A model generated the notes under the pieces. The model saw only the letters and a list, made by a program, of their open reading frames with translations, did not search any database and was not told where the DNA came from. Shown here piece by piece: positions 12,546 through 25,330 of a stretch of DNA of 64,000 bases; the stretch's first letter is position 1; each line of letters begins with the position of its first letter. Source of the DNA: Motacilla alba alba (lineage: Eukaryota > Chordata > Aves > Passeriformes > Motacillidae); the NCBI RefSeq assembly GCF_015832195.1, contig NC_052021.1, forward strand, positions 25,712,286 to 25,776,285, read 5' to 3'. The position numbers and the translations under genes were made by a program.

Positions 12546-14471
12546 ACACACAGCCTGACTGTCAGTCCTCCTCATCATCTCCAGGAGAAGGTTTGGACAG
12601 CTCTTAAGCTAACAGTGGAACTGGATTTGGCTGAAACACAACATAGCACAAATTACAAAGTCTCTACTGCAAAAGACCCTGCTGAAAGCGATGTAGAGTG
12701 AAGATCAGCTTGCCCTTCTCCCTCCAGGAAATGTGAGTCCTTGCGATACCCAGCAACTCGTTTTGGTGCAGGTTCCCTCATTCCAAATATTGCCTGAATA
12801 TATATATAAATATACCCTGAAAACAGGGCAGCCTGACCCAGGGGCTGTGAAGCTCCATTTGGATTTGAGAAGCTAAAGGCTCAATCACTTCTGCTCTGCA
12901 GTCTCTTCAAGTGGAAATGAAATTACTTCCCTTCCCCCTCTCTATTTAAGGGAATTAATGATGTTTTCTGTCCTGCCTATCTAAAGAGAGCAAATAATTG
13001 GAAAAGAATTGATCTTTTGAAGCAACAACGTCAGCACAGCCTTCTTTCCCCTCACCCCATCTACCTAATTCCTACTTTGGCAGAAGAAAGGTTTATGAAG
13101 GAAATTAGTTTCACCATTTGCATACACCAATATATTTAGCTGGTGGCTGTGCAGGTCCAATTAACTCAACTAACAATATGGGTGAAATTAGGTTATTGGA
13201 TTATACTTGTAGCCAATTAGAGTTGCCACGGTTGAATTACTCCCTTTCTTAACCTTATTTAAAGTTAAGAAAACATGTTGATGGTGAGACTAGACAGTCT
13301 TGCTCCCTCTGGCTCCAAGAACAAAATATTTCTATTTGCCCACAAAACACCTTAGCATCTAAGACAGTGTGCATATACGCACAAGACATGGATGTGTTTT
13401 GTGATCAGGCACCGCTAAACTTGTGCATTTGGTCAGATCAGAACTGATGTATGAAGGTAAACTGAATCTATATGTTGTGCTTCTCTGGGCTCCTTCCATA
13501 GAAAGCAAAACTGGAAGGTGCACCTACTGCACCCCAATCCCAGATGGGCTCTCCCTGCACAGAACCTGAGGCAGGGCTAGTGTGTATTTCAGCTCCTTAA
13601 TGTCAAACACTCAGTGGATCCCCTGCTGATGCAATGTAAACATGACTTCATGTTTTCTTAACAAAGCACACCTCTTTTCACCTCCTGTAAATGGTAAAGG
13701 CCATTTGGGTTCACAAATCCATTTATCTCTCAAAGGGAGATTTTCCTGATAAAACTAAAGTCCATCCCATTTTCAAGTGCTTGCAAAGAAGAACTAAAGA
13801 CAAACTTTCTGTTTCAGGTCTTGGGTATATCTGTTCCATACTTCTGACAAGGATTTTGTATTGCTCCACAAAACCTCTTCAACATCAAAGTGTATTTCAT
13901 GGGTTCTGCTTAGAAAGGGCCACAGAGCATGAGCTCCACAAAAGAAAGCTCTCTCCAGAGAGAAGCTGAAAGCTTTTGGTCCTGTGCAGTGGTGGCGGTG
14001 ATTTCACAAAATAAATTGGCCATTTGAAAAGGGGAAACAAACTTTTTGATCAGAGCAACTGGTTCATGGATGAAAAAACAAACTGTACATTGTATTGTAA
14101 TGTGGAATTTTGAGGAATCTATGAACTATTGTAAAGTGCATTAAATTTGCTTCAAAAGGGAAAACTCCAGTGTGTCTTAAAATGGACCAAACATCTATTT
14201 TTGTTAAAAGCATAACCAAGCCTTTCAGTGCCTTTCAGAATGAGCAAATTAGCTGAAACTGTCACAAATGGAGGAAAACTATCAATGCTTTCAAAGTGTG
14301 TGCCACTCTTGTTCAGCAAATGCTGGCACTTTCTTTTCCAAAAAAAAACCTATTTTCACTCATGTCTGTTGGAGGCTGTTTATAAAATTGTGCAGGAGAA
14401 AGGTGCCTGTTGACCCTCCCCAGGAGCTGCCCATGAAGATGATACCTCAGTTGTGGCTGCTCTGACTGAGC

Positions 14472-15224
14472 ATGAAATTATCCAGGGCTGAGGCTGCAGA
14501 GGGAACTGCCACCATTCCCGTGCTTCCCTTGGCCAAGCCTTTCCTCGTTTGCCTGCCAGCAGAAAGGACAGACTTTAGGCTGGGCTGCTGCACAGCCAGA
14601 GCTCAGAAAGGTGCTCCAGATCCCAGATCAGCCCAGCAGTGCCGGCTCCTGCCACAGTCTGTCCTTGCCAGCAGGACCCTGGGGCTGTTTGTCCATGAAT
14701 CAGCCTGTTCAGGCTCTGTCCTGTCAGAGCAGTGCCCCCAGCCAGTGATGGACAGGGCCACCAGCAAGGCCACGTTCTCCTCCTCTCCTTCACACAAGGC
14801 CATTGTTCTCCACAGATGCAAATGGACTGGGAAGCTTCCTGAGACACAAGGGCTTTCATTGTCCCTGGAAGTGCTTTTGCTTGTCCTTCTCTTTCAGCAA
14901 CACACCAGTTACTTCCCAGACATAAAGCTGCCCTTTGTGCCCTTTTGCTGGAATGCTCTAATGGGAACAGGCCCAGAGCATGAAATGGAGGGATCGTGTT
15001 CGCAGAATTGCCAGGCATTCTGGAGAAGGCCGGGGGCTGCAAGAAGGTGCCAGTCTTTTCAGAGCTTCACTGGTTTCCTCCTCTCATCTCCCTTCTCCTC
15101 CAAAGCCTTATCCTCTTCTTCCAACCTCCAGTTACAATATAGAGTTTTAATCCAGTTACGATATAGAGTTTTAATCCTGTACCTAATGCACCTCCTGCAT
15201 GCCTCTGAGCTTCCATGGATGTGA
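14472..15224 (+). other. Longest open reading frame, probably not a gene
   Basis: A 250-codon frame starting at ATG, the longest in the window. I recognise no domain, signal peptide or family. The protein is rich in Ser, Leu, Gln and Cys without order, and it includes an 8-residue direct repeat that is just the translation of a 24-base DNA duplication. A 155-codon frame overlaps on the opposite strand, as expected where GC content lowers stop frequency. There is no evident promoter or strong Kozak context. If transcribed it could be an unannotated or orphan coding exon. I judge chance more likely. Confidence 0.12.
15128..15175. repeat. 24-bp tandem duplication
   Basis: Two adjacent 24-base units (15128-15151 and 15152-15175) differ at a single base (A versus G at the ninth position). 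The high identity suggests a fairly recent duplication by slippage. Confidence 0.95.
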
Positions 15225-16674
15225 ACTTTGTATGTCCAACCTACAGACAAACTGTGATTTCTACACAAACTGGGTAGTCTATTAAATTTTTCCCTTCAGT
15301 GAGAGCTTCTGCATTCATGAGGGGACCAAAGCCTCTCTCCTAGTGTTTGAAGTTCTCACTGCTCCTGGGGCTGCCAGAACTACTGCCCTGTCTATCAAAC
15401 TGTTACATCCTCCCAGCAAGGAGGAGATCCACAACACACAGTGGATCTAGACAAATCCTGCTGTAATATAAGAGCATGCTCTGTATACAAATAATGAATG
15501 AGGATGCTGTTCCTGGGAGCAATTCTGCTCCCTAGATAAGTGAAATGGCTCCAGTGTGATTCAGGGCAAGGAAGAGCACAATCAACCATCCATCTGAAGT
15601 ACTGACACACAGCACATTAACTGGCTAATTGCTTGATTCCTTCTCCTTGATGTTATCTAAAGAGAACAGCAAGGACACCAGAGAACCCCTTTATTAACTG
15701 TTGTTAATAAACAACAATTTAATAATCACTCACAGTAATGAGTCCTGCAAGAGAATAAGGACAGTGGAAAGTAATCTGGTTTTTTTTTTCTAAAACCTGA
15801 CTTGATTCAGCACAGCTTCATGGGTGCAAGGTATGGTCATGTGTCCAAATTCAGGTACAGTTTATGAAGTTGTTCTGCTTTTGCAAAACCCAGCAGTAAT
15901 AATGCTTGTACTTTCAGTGTTCAGCTGATCACTGTTTTGGAGGGGAAGAAAAGGAGAAAAGGAAGAGAAAAATAATTTCATTCACTGTTTTTCCAACATC
16001 CCCAGCCTGACTCCTTAAAAGGAAGCCTGAAGGAGGTAGCATGCTCTTCCAACTGACCTTGGGGACTACAGGAAGTCTGGGGTGCTCTCTCCTGCTATTA
16101 CACTGTCCAAAAAATTCATGTTTTGAGCTTCTTGAAAGCATAGAGACAGACTTTGTTTTTAACCTCTGCCCAACAGGAAATGTAGTGTGAAAACAGGAGA
16201 GCTGGAAAGGTCTATAAGAGGGAAGAGTGGCAGGTACATTTGAAGTCTTCTGTGGTTGCCCTTGCCCAACATGTGGCACAGGCTCCTCTGTGCTGCCTCC
16301 AAGCCCAGCTGAATGGCACATACATTCTTTTATGAGAGGATCTCAGAAGTGAAACACATCACACTTGAACTGTAACACAATTTTTCATTAGTGTTAGAAA
16401 GGCTTGGTAAAAGTCAGATGGGAGAGTGACTGAAAGTGGGCACACAGAAACACATCTGGGGCTGCTTTTCTAAGCCTCATCTGCTGTGAGTTAAATCCCA
16501 GCTTTAGTCCTGCACAGCATTAAGCTACTGAAGTATTGAATGGGTCTGTGAAGGAATAATAGGAAGTTAGGGGTAGTGAAAGTTTAATATCTCCCTGCAA
16601 GATTAAATGGGACTATTTATTTCTTACTGTGATTTATAGTGCTCCCTTATGTTGGCACTCACACATCATCAGAA

Positions 16675-16708
16675 TAAAAAAAAAAGAAAAAAAAAGAAGA
16701 GAGAGAGA
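16675..16708. repeat. A-rich tract running into (GA)n
   Basis: A-runs separated by single G bases pass into a short GAGAGAGA run. Simple low-complexity sequence with no element attached. Confidence 0.85.
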
Positions 16709-17334
16709 TTAATAGGAAGAGAAAACTAAACTAGAAAACATTTCAGTGGACTTTCAAATGTCTCCTTTATATAAAGTTGCAAGGAGTGACTTACTGAACA
16801 GAACAAGTTGTTAACCTTATATGCACTTTTTTTTTTATTCTTTTCCTGCAGTAATAACAAGGGTGGTGAACAGCTGGAATCTCATATCTCTAGTTCCTTG
16901 GACCCTGCATGATGATAACATTTACCAACATCTTGCTACTTTTCCCAGAATCTGAACTGAATTTCTGTGTAAAAACAGAGTGCAGCAATGGGCAGGTCAG
17001 GACCTCTCTTGACCACCACACCCTAATGAGTTGTTGCAGTTAAACATTTGTGTTCTGAAGTGAGCCTGGTCTTGAGTGATGTAGCACCACTCACAGCTGT
17101 GAAGCTGTCATGTTTTTTGTCCCAGGGACACCAAGATGACATTCACAGGCAAAATACATGTCTCTTAATCTTTGTGTGGGAAAATTACATATGGACAACT
17201 GTATTCATAACATAGTCAACATCCATGTAAATTGAGAAAAAAATTTGAAGTTGTGGTGTCACACCTATTAAAGGAGATCAGGCCTGAGCTTTCCTCTTCC
17301 TTCAATATGTATTTATTTATAGAGTACATGTCCC

Positions 17335-17490
17335 TCCCCAGGGTTTCAAAATGATCTACCATTAAATTAGTATCATTATCCTCAGGAGTTAAGTGCTATG
17401 AAACTGTGATTATTTACATTGAAATCTGATGCTCTACAAGGTAAAATGACTCGCCTGAGGTTCTTGTGAGCCAATTTCATCAACAGAAAT
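17335..17490 (-). mobile_element. MIR-like SINE fragment (old)
   Basis: Plus-strand order resembles the antisense MIR core: 'AGTATCATTATCCTC', then 'GCTCTACAAGGTAAAATGAC' and 'CGCCTGAGGTTC', comparable to the consensus 'gaggttaagtgacttgcccaaggtc'. The match is patchy, with several gaps, as expected for a very old SINE in a bird. A repeat search giving no MIR hit would refute it. Confidence 0.45.
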
Positions 17491-20034
17491 GAGTCGCTGC
17501 CGTCCCAAACCACCTTCTTTGTCAAAATGAACATGAACTAATTTATGTGTTTTTTGAAGCATTCAGCCCACTTCAGCTCAGATCTTTCTTTTTGTTGTGG
17601 TTGAATTGTTCAGAATGATGGGAATTTGCAAACCATAATGTAGTAGAAAATAGAAGGGAAGGCAGTAGTTTTTCTGCCCACTGTCTGTTGAATAGGATTG
17701 TCACTTTATCCAGTACCAGGTGGCTTTTATTTAAATTGCTGAGCATGTGACTGCTTGGTGGGCAGATGGGCAATCCATGTGTTTGTATCTGAAGGCAGTG
17801 TATGTCTGTCTGCTCTTTGAATAAATCCTTCTCCAGAAAAGGAGGTGACAACTGAAAGGAAATCATAACCTTCTAAAAAGAGCCACAGGGCAACTTTAAC
17901 TCCCACAGGACTCAAAGAGATCAGAAGAACTGGGGAAGTGAATTGGGGTTTCTGGCACTTCCCACAGCAGATATCCATTTTGAGGTTTCTTATTCCCACA
18001 CAGGTGTTGAAGAGCCAGGTTGTTATTTACACAGCACTGCCATTGACATAGCAAACCCTGCCAGACCCAGCACACAGAAACACAACGTGCAATTTGCCAG
18101 CCTCCCACCAGCTCTCGTTCCCAGCAGTCAGCCAGCACTGTGGCTTTGCACACGCAGCACCCTCATCCCCCTGCCCTGAAGAAAGAACTGGAAATGTTTA
18201 AAGGCTTTTAAGTGGGAGCAGCTAAGGAGAAAACTGGATAAAATTCAGGGCATGGTAAGCTGCAACCATGGTAAGAATCCTTGTAATATGGACATACCTG
18301 AGGTAGCTTTAAATTACCAGCCATCTGTAACAGTGACAGTCCAGAGCTCAGCAGCAGCTTACTGTAAAATCAGAGCAGGATCTGTGCAGATGCTTCTGGC
18401 ACCTTGAAAGCTAATGCTGGTATGTCCAGAGTGCAGAAAGAGCTCAAGTCTGAAAGAGGAAAATATCCGAATTTGAAAGAGGAATATACAATATGTTGAA
18501 GTGCAGGTAATATATTTCAAACAGGCTGAAGTTTAGGTGATGCTCTTTTCAGAAAGGATTGTTTGGGAACTTATTAGAGCTGAGAAGTAGAGACCAGACT
18601 GCAGAAAGCAATCTTGCAGTGGGAGGGGGAATAGATGAAGTGACCCAGGACAACCTCCACAAGAAGCCGAAGATCACATCTAGCCAGTCATTATTTATTT
18701 TTTATTTTATACTTATTTATTATAATTACTTAAAGTTTACGGTATCAAAAGCTGAGGGAAAACAGGCATCAGAATCTGACCCAACCAATCATACCCAAAT
18801 TAGGGAAATTGTGTCCAACCCATGAAAGAGGTTGAAACCATTGAAGCTGCTTTGGGAAAGGGAGCACACATTCACATGCATCTCATAGGTAAGCTCACAT
18901 ACTTTGAAGTTTGCAATGCCAGGGCATGGAAAGTAAATGCCCCGAAGTTTGCTGTTGATAAATGATTGTGCTTTTGAAATGGTAATACAAATGCACTGAG
19001 TCGTGAAATGCAGCTAATATAATTAATCTTGCAATATTGTAAATCTGTTGGAGGCAGATAACATGAGAATTTTGCTCTACTGTTTCACACTACAGCAAAA
19101 ACCAATAAAGTTGTGTTCAGAAAGAAGCCTGGAGCCTAAATATTTCCAGGTGACTTTGGTGATTTAAAAAAAAATCTGTTTATATAACCTTTCAGAAAAA
19201 GCAAACATTATGCATAACATCAGTTTGCTCCACCCTAGAACTGCTCCAAGAACTACCTGAAAAATAAAGATATACTCTATATTATTTTAATTTTTATAGA
19301 TAACTCAAGCAATTGAATGAACATCCAAGGGCTTAGGAAATTTGGAATTTGGTTGGTTGGCAGGTTGTGTTTGAAAGAAGAATATACAAGTGTATAACAG
19401 CAGCTATTCTTCAGTTACGGATCTCAAAATCAAAAATACCCTTTATACAAAGTGGATTTAGGGATATCTCAATCTATTTCAGTCAGTAAGTTCCCTTATT
19501 TTCTGCATTGCAAGTAACTTTCTACAACTCCTCTTGCTAACAGACAAGAGGAACATCCAGCTACCAACACAAAGTTTGGACAACATCTACTTTTACAACC
19601 TTTGATAAAACTTCCTCAGATCAGAGACAAACATGTATGAAAGAAACTTAACACTGGCATCACAAAGGAAAAATGCTGTAGAAGCCTGAACATCAGTCTG
19701 TGACTTTTTGCCTTTTATATTATGTCTAAATTTTGTTTCTAAGATGTCAGGAACTGTTGCAGCCTTGGATGAAACAGAGATTGTGTGCTTTCTTGAGTCC
19801 CATCATAATGTATTGATTGACCTGAGCTGTCCTCCTCAGTTGCATGGATGAGCACTGACTTCTGCAAGTTTCCATGTCTGATAAAAATAAAGCAGAACTT
19901 CTGTTCTTCAAAGAGGAGGTCTTGGGTATCCAGCTCGGGTAACATCTTCAAATAGTAGTACAAACCTTAAGTAGAAAACTCTCCCATCCTGTTTCTTCCT
20001 GTTTAGTCTCATAAGGTCTCGGGTCTAAGCTCAA

Positions 20035-20069
20035 GTAATACTTGTAGTACTTATTGCTACAAGTAATAC
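20035..20069. repeat. 13-bp imperfect inverted repeat
   Basis: Arms at 20035-20047 and 20057-20069 pair with one mismatch across a 9-base loop. Transcripts from either strand could form a short stem. Confidence 0.85.
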
Positions 20070-20121
20070 AGATCTGGACCAGGTGATTTCTAAAACCTGG
20101 TGTCCCACATTCTTTGAGAAA
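20070..20121 (+). mobile_element. Possible CR1 3' tail fragment
   Basis: The sequence 'TCTGGACCAGGTGATTTCTA' followed by 'ATTCTTTGAG' resembles the sense-strand CR1 tail ('ttggaccagatgatctctagaggtcc', then 'attctatgatt'). It is only about 50 bases and diverged, so chance similarity is a real alternative. Confidence 0.3.
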
Positions 20122-20590
20122 CAGGTGCCTTAGGTCTGTTACCACTGTCTTCTCCAGTTTAACCCACCATATGTCTTCTCAGCATAAAGATGTTCCTGAA
20201 GCAGCATGAAAGTGGCTGGACATTGCCCTCCCTCCCCGACTATATGCACAGAAAAAGGATTGTGAGCAGAACCAAGAAAGGAGGAACAGGACTTCAGTCT
20301 GGATCCATGCCACTTCAGTTTTTGGTGCTAGTTTTCTCCTTCTTTTTGTCTGGTAAATTCTGAGCAGCCTCATTTTGGGATGGACAATAGATCTCAAGAG
20401 TACTGCCAAAATAAGCTTCGTTGCCAATTCCAACCTGTTATCTTCATGCTGGCAGGAATGAATATATACTTTTCTTAGCACCATGGCTGGTGCTCAGCAG
20501 GACAGAGAGGGCAGGTAACTCATTTGGAAAATACACCATGCAATCATTCTATCATTCTGCAAGAGTAGCAGTGTTTAGTGTCTCCATTTG

Positions 20591-20621
20591 TCTCTCTCTC
20601 TCTCTCTTTTTTTTTTTTTTT
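20591..20621. repeat. (TC)n followed by poly(T)
   Basis: About eight TC units pass directly into a T-run. Simple repeat, possibly the reverse complement of an A tail, but no element body is visible beside it. Confidence 0.9.
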
Positions 20622-22954
20622 ACATCTCAGAGTATTTTTTGGAGACTATGAATGGATGTAAGGATGGACATGCCTGAATCTACAGAGGCAAAAAAGGGTG
20701 TCAGGGATTCATTTGTAAGCAGTATCTCCCACGCACTTAAATGCCTACAAATTTCAGGAAGAAAATGATCTACTACCTTAGGGGAAAAAAGCACTGCTTT
20801 AGCTTTTCATTAGCAATATGTCTCCTGGCATTCAGTGAGAAATTCAAAGCTAATCATAACTATAATTATCATCTCTCAGCATTGACTGGCATCTTCACTC
20901 TGAAGGATGGCACCACTCCTCCCAGAACTGAGAACACCCATGGGACATTACCACGGTGGGCAAACAATTAGGGAGACTCTCAAAGCTCCAAAGAAAGGCA
21001 GTAGTGATGATCTTCTGCCTCTGCAAACCTGCCTTGATTCCCCTCTCTGGCTGGCAGGTGGTCAAGCCTAGCTCTAAAACTGGCTTCTCTGGGATTTCCT
21101 TGGTTTTCAGTTGCACTTCTTCCCGGGAGTAAAGCAGTGAAGCTAAGAAACTTGGATCCCTGGAAGCGTTCAGACCTAGCTTCGTTCCATCTCCACTTTC
21201 TGACCACCTTTACAAGGACCTGGAATCCAATTTCCAAGTCCTTTATCTCTGTAACTGGACCATAGCAGCCACTGCCTCTCCCCATCACTACATCCTGCTC
21301 TCTCAACTGCTCACCAATTTAGTTTCCCTCCCAAGAGTGTCTTACAGGTGATGGTCGAGAAAGCAGCCTGTGTCTAAAAGTTTTCTGGGTCCCCAAAGAA
21401 AAGATCTCCATGACCTCTTTTCTAGGTACTGCTGCATTTCCAAGGTGCTTTTCTTTCAGGTGCTGAACTTCCCTTGTAAAGCAGGGCAGTGCTAGCAGAG
21501 CAGAGTATTTGATCCCCATCACCCTTGAAGCAGCAGACAACACTTGAAAAAAGGTTTTATAGCTAAACCAGGTTGGAGTTCATACAAAAAGTGTCAAGTC
21601 TCTTTCTACTGTAATCACCAATGCCATCTCTTATTCTGGCCACATCCTGGGTTTTCTTGAGCATGAGCAGCCACCAGCAGAAATTTTATCAGTGTTATTA
21701 GAACCAGCAAAACCAGAAGTGTCTCAGCATGTTTTGCTGATCATGCTTGTATCACACACAAAGCACACTTTCTGTTGCCATTTTTCACCCCTTGCAATCT
21801 CATGTCTTCAATGAAGAAAATCAAGCCTGAAGAGTAAAAGTTCCAGAACAAACATTTTGTTGAGCAGTTTCCTTTCGATGTAAACCACTGATACTTACAG
21901 AAGCAGTATTCATCAGAATTGTTTAGAGAAATAAACCCCAAAACCTTCATTGCAACCCCAGTTCTGCTTGTTCTTAGTCATGCAGAACTTCACCATTCAC
22001 TATGACCACTGCCACAACAATACATTATGCTCCTCTATTTCCTGCAGTGCTCAGTAACACAGGAGTGTCACAGGACACGGGCACTTGTGAGCAATTCAGG
22101 GCAGATGGAGTGTACAATTCAGCACCAGCCAAACTTGTGAAAGGCTAAGGTAAAGTGAGGTTGGTTTGGGTCAACCCTTCCCTCTCAAAACCTCTGTGTT
22201 CTCTGGGGTCAGTTCTCACCATGGTGCCTGTGCAACCCTCTGAATGTTGTGTCATAGTTACCATCAGAGGGATCCAATCTGCACAAACCTTCTACTAACA
22301 ACTGCTGGAAGAGTATGAGAAGCTCTCCGTTCCCATCTTGCCTGCATGGCTCTGAAATGGGGGCAGAGCTTCTCTACTGATTCTGAAGCATTTTGAGTTC
22401 CTCTCGGGTAACAGCTGAGAAACAGCTCACCCCAGAAACAGCTGAATACTCAGCAGGTAACCTTTGCTTTTCATCTCAGGAGTCTCTACAGAAGAGCTTG
22501 CAGTTTCAGTGCTTTCTTTGGTGCACAGATTTTGGATAGTGGCTGTTGAGATCAGCAAACATCTGCTCTTTGACTTCCTTTCTCTAAGTACAGTTTTTTA
22601 CATGAGGTAAAAGTGTTTCCTCAGATATAGAAACTGAGGAACTGAGATCTCTAGAATAGAGATTACACCTGCCAGCTTTTTGGATTCAACTTGCATTTGT
22701 GACTTAAAAATTAATCCAGATAAAACAAGGGAAGCTGACACTTCATGTGCAAAGCCCTGGCTTCAGGTCACTCCTTTTCTTTTGTGATAGCAAACCAACC
22801 TGCAGGGCCTCAGTGTGCTGCAATTTAGCATTAGGACAGTGAAATAGTTTTGTATAAAAAGGGCTTGTCCATTTTGCTAAGAATTGTTGGAGCAATTTCT
22901 TCTTCTGTTATGAATGCTGACAGGGAACTTCTTTTAGCCTGTCACTCAGTCAAA

Positions 22955-23045
22955 AACTGTAGCTGCAAGATGTGGGTATTTATCTTCATTGGAAAGCTGA
23001 GAACATTGAGGGAAAGAGTTCCCCCAAAATCATCCCCAGAAGCAG
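22955..23045 (-). mobile_element. MIR-like SINE fragment (old)
   Basis: 'TTTATCTTCATTGGAAAGCT', 'GAGAACATTGAGGGAAAGAG' and 'CCCCCAAAATCATCCC' follow the order of the antisense MIR core ('attatccccattttacagatgaggaaactgaggcacagagag', then 'gcccaaggtcacac'). Similarity is moderate and only about 90 bases long. Confidence 0.4.
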
Positions 23046-23107
23046 ATTCTACAGATGAATTTTCAGTTCATGACAGCAGTAATTGTTTCACTGGAAGTTT
23101 ATTGTGG

Positions 23108-23200
23108 AAAAACAAAAACAAAAAAACACAAAAACAAAAGCAAAAAACAAAAAACAAAAACAAAAACCAAACCAACCAAACAAAAAATAAATTAGAAAAA
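23108..23200. repeat. (CAAAA)n / A-rich low-complexity tract
   Basis: A long run of CAAA, CAAAA and CAAAAA units with interspersed CCAAAC. No retroposon body is recognised upstream. Confidence 0.9.
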
Positions 23201-24042
23201 ACCAGCAGGCCTTATTATGAATCTGGTTTGCATTGAGAGCAATCATGTTAAAAGCAGAAGCTGCAATTTAATATATGCAGAAGTTGGGACTTTATTCCAT
23301 GCTCAGAAAAGGAAATGTGCAGCTAATGAAAGAATATACAAAGAGCTAAAAAGGGGTACAAAGGCACCCTTTTTACATATGTACCACATCTCTATTGAAC
23401 TTCCCTGTAAAGAGAAGCCACAGTACTATCCCTCATTTAGTGCTCCGGCCCGCGAGCAACTCATTCTCTTGGTACTCTAATGACAGAGAGAAAGTGAGCA
23501 TTGAGGAGCCAGCCTGGTAGAAGGCAACAATTTCCCCTTTTTGGCAAAGCTGCTTGTTAGGGGATGCCCAAGAAGTAATGTGTGGAGGATACCTGGCAAC
23601 TATTTCAATCTAAACCAAATCCTTTGTTTATCTGGCACATCTGAGGAAAGCTGATGCATTACTAATGGGGCCATTTAGACTGTGGGGTGTGATTCTGGAG
23701 TGAGGAGCACCAAGCTTGCCTTTCCCTGGGGGGATCTGGGGCACTTCAGGGCCAGGGGTCACGGCCTAGAGTCCATCAGTCCTGTAGCTTCAGCACAAAA
23801 GAAGGAAAGCAAGATGCAGTATTGGCTGTTTTTCCAGAAATCCCCAAATATGCCCTGACACTCCAGGACCGCCCTCCCAAATACTTCAATATCCTCTCCC
23901 CAAGATATCCAAGATATGCGGAAAGGCTGGGAAGCTACACATACCTACAGGATATCCAGACCTACTAGGGGTTGGGCAAAATACCCAAAGGCATCTCAAA
24001 TGGCACTGCACAACTAAAATATCCCTATCTGATGGAAAATGC

Positions 24043-24080
24043 TGCAATTTAAATAGTAATAATCAATAGTTTAAATTGCA
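24043..24080. repeat. Perfect 11-bp inverted repeat
   Basis: Arms TGCAATTTAAA (24043-24053) and TTTAAATTGCA (24070-24080) are exact reverse complements around a 16-base AT-rich loop containing AATAATCAATA. Confidence 0.9.
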
Positions 24081-25312
24081 ACAAGCCATACAATCACCCA
24101 GCAAAGATGGTACAGTAGGAGACTCACACATTTCTAAAATAATTGTTAGGTTTATTACGTATCAGCTAAGAAGCAGGCAAGACCTGAAGACTTGATAAGA
24201 TTTCTAAGTCTGGATTCAAAACTGTATGTTTAGACCCTGGTTTGCACACAGGTAATGCCTGCCTTAATCACCAAAAAACTAAATGCATCCCTGGTCACCA
24301 AGCTGCAGAAAAGAATGCATGCTGATCCCATCCCTTCATGTATGCTATGGGATATGTCATGGCTGGATGCTGTGATCCTCTAAAAAGAGATGCTATCCAT
24401 GGTCATGGAAAGAATCAGTGCCAGCCTCCAAAATATTATGGTGTAAAAAAATCATGATATATTATGGAAGATACCTAGAAAGGAAAGCAGGTAACAACTC
24501 TAGGAAAGTGATGAAGAAACAGTAGATGAAACACAGAGAAACTCAGGTCAGGGTTCACATAAAAACAATGGTAGGGTGGGAAATGGACTTTGACATTCTG
24601 TTTAGAAATGGGCCAAGAATTGAATTTTAGATCAATGAATAATTTTGAAAGCTGTAGAATCATTTTATTGAAAGTATAATTAAACTGTTCATCCTGAGCC
24701 AATAAATATTGAATTTCAATGTTGATAATTTAAAGGAAAATTGGAAAATAAATAATTCCTGTACCAAAATTTTGAAATATTTCATGTAAAAGTGTTGGAA
24801 AGAAACTATTGATTTAAATGGGTTTCAGGGGTTTTGGGGTTTTTATCTAATCATAAACAGCTGTGGGAAAGCAACATAAATCTGTCCTTTGTGTCTGTGC
24901 CATGAAATCTCCATTCTCTGGTTTGTTCTGAAATTCTAAGAGTGGAAAATAATTTCCTTTTATAAGACCACCTTAGAAAATAAAGACTGCTGACTTGTAA
25001 AGGCCAAAATTATATTTTAAGATATACACATAAACAGCTTCAGCTGCTTGCTTTGCTGTGTTTGCTGGCAAAGCTTTTATTGCTACAGATTCTTTTTCTA
25101 AAAAAAAACTTCCAATTGAAGATTAGTTAGATTCAAACTATGTCAGAAGATGAGGTATTTCAGCTGGTAGAGAACACAAGGCAGAAAATGATTATAATTT
25201 TTAACAGAAGGAAGAATAGAAAAGCAAGGCTTTCAAGTTAAGAGAAAATTCTGCCTGCTGCAAGCAAATCTTTTTAGAAATAATTGCCTATGATTAGTGT
25301 TTTAAAATCTGC

Positions 25313-25330
25313 AAAAAAAAAAAAAAAAAA
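25313..25330. repeat. Poly(A) run of 18
   Basis: An uninterrupted A18 run with no retroposon body recognised upstream. Confidence 0.9.

Larger units (their letters stand above)
12546..17334. other. Non-coding sequence with GC-richer patch
   Basis: No supported gene. From about 14400 to 15100 the sequence is visibly GC-richer than its surroundings, and both strands carry longer open frames there. A 24-base tandem duplication lies at 15128-15175. A low-complexity A/GA tract is at 16675-16708, followed by a pyrimidine run ending in CTGCAG near 16835-16850. Confidence 0.45.
17491..22047. other. Unique non-coding sequence
   Basis: No supported gene. Contents are unique DNA with two overlapping degenerate GAAAGAGGAA repeats near 18450-18485, a near-perfect hairpin at 20035-20069, a possible CR1 tail just after it, and a (TC)n-T run at 20591-20621. 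Confidence 0.5.

Noticed and set aside
22610..22660. A further MIR copy
   Set aside because: Only one block (GAAACTGAGGAACTGAG) fits; too short to call.
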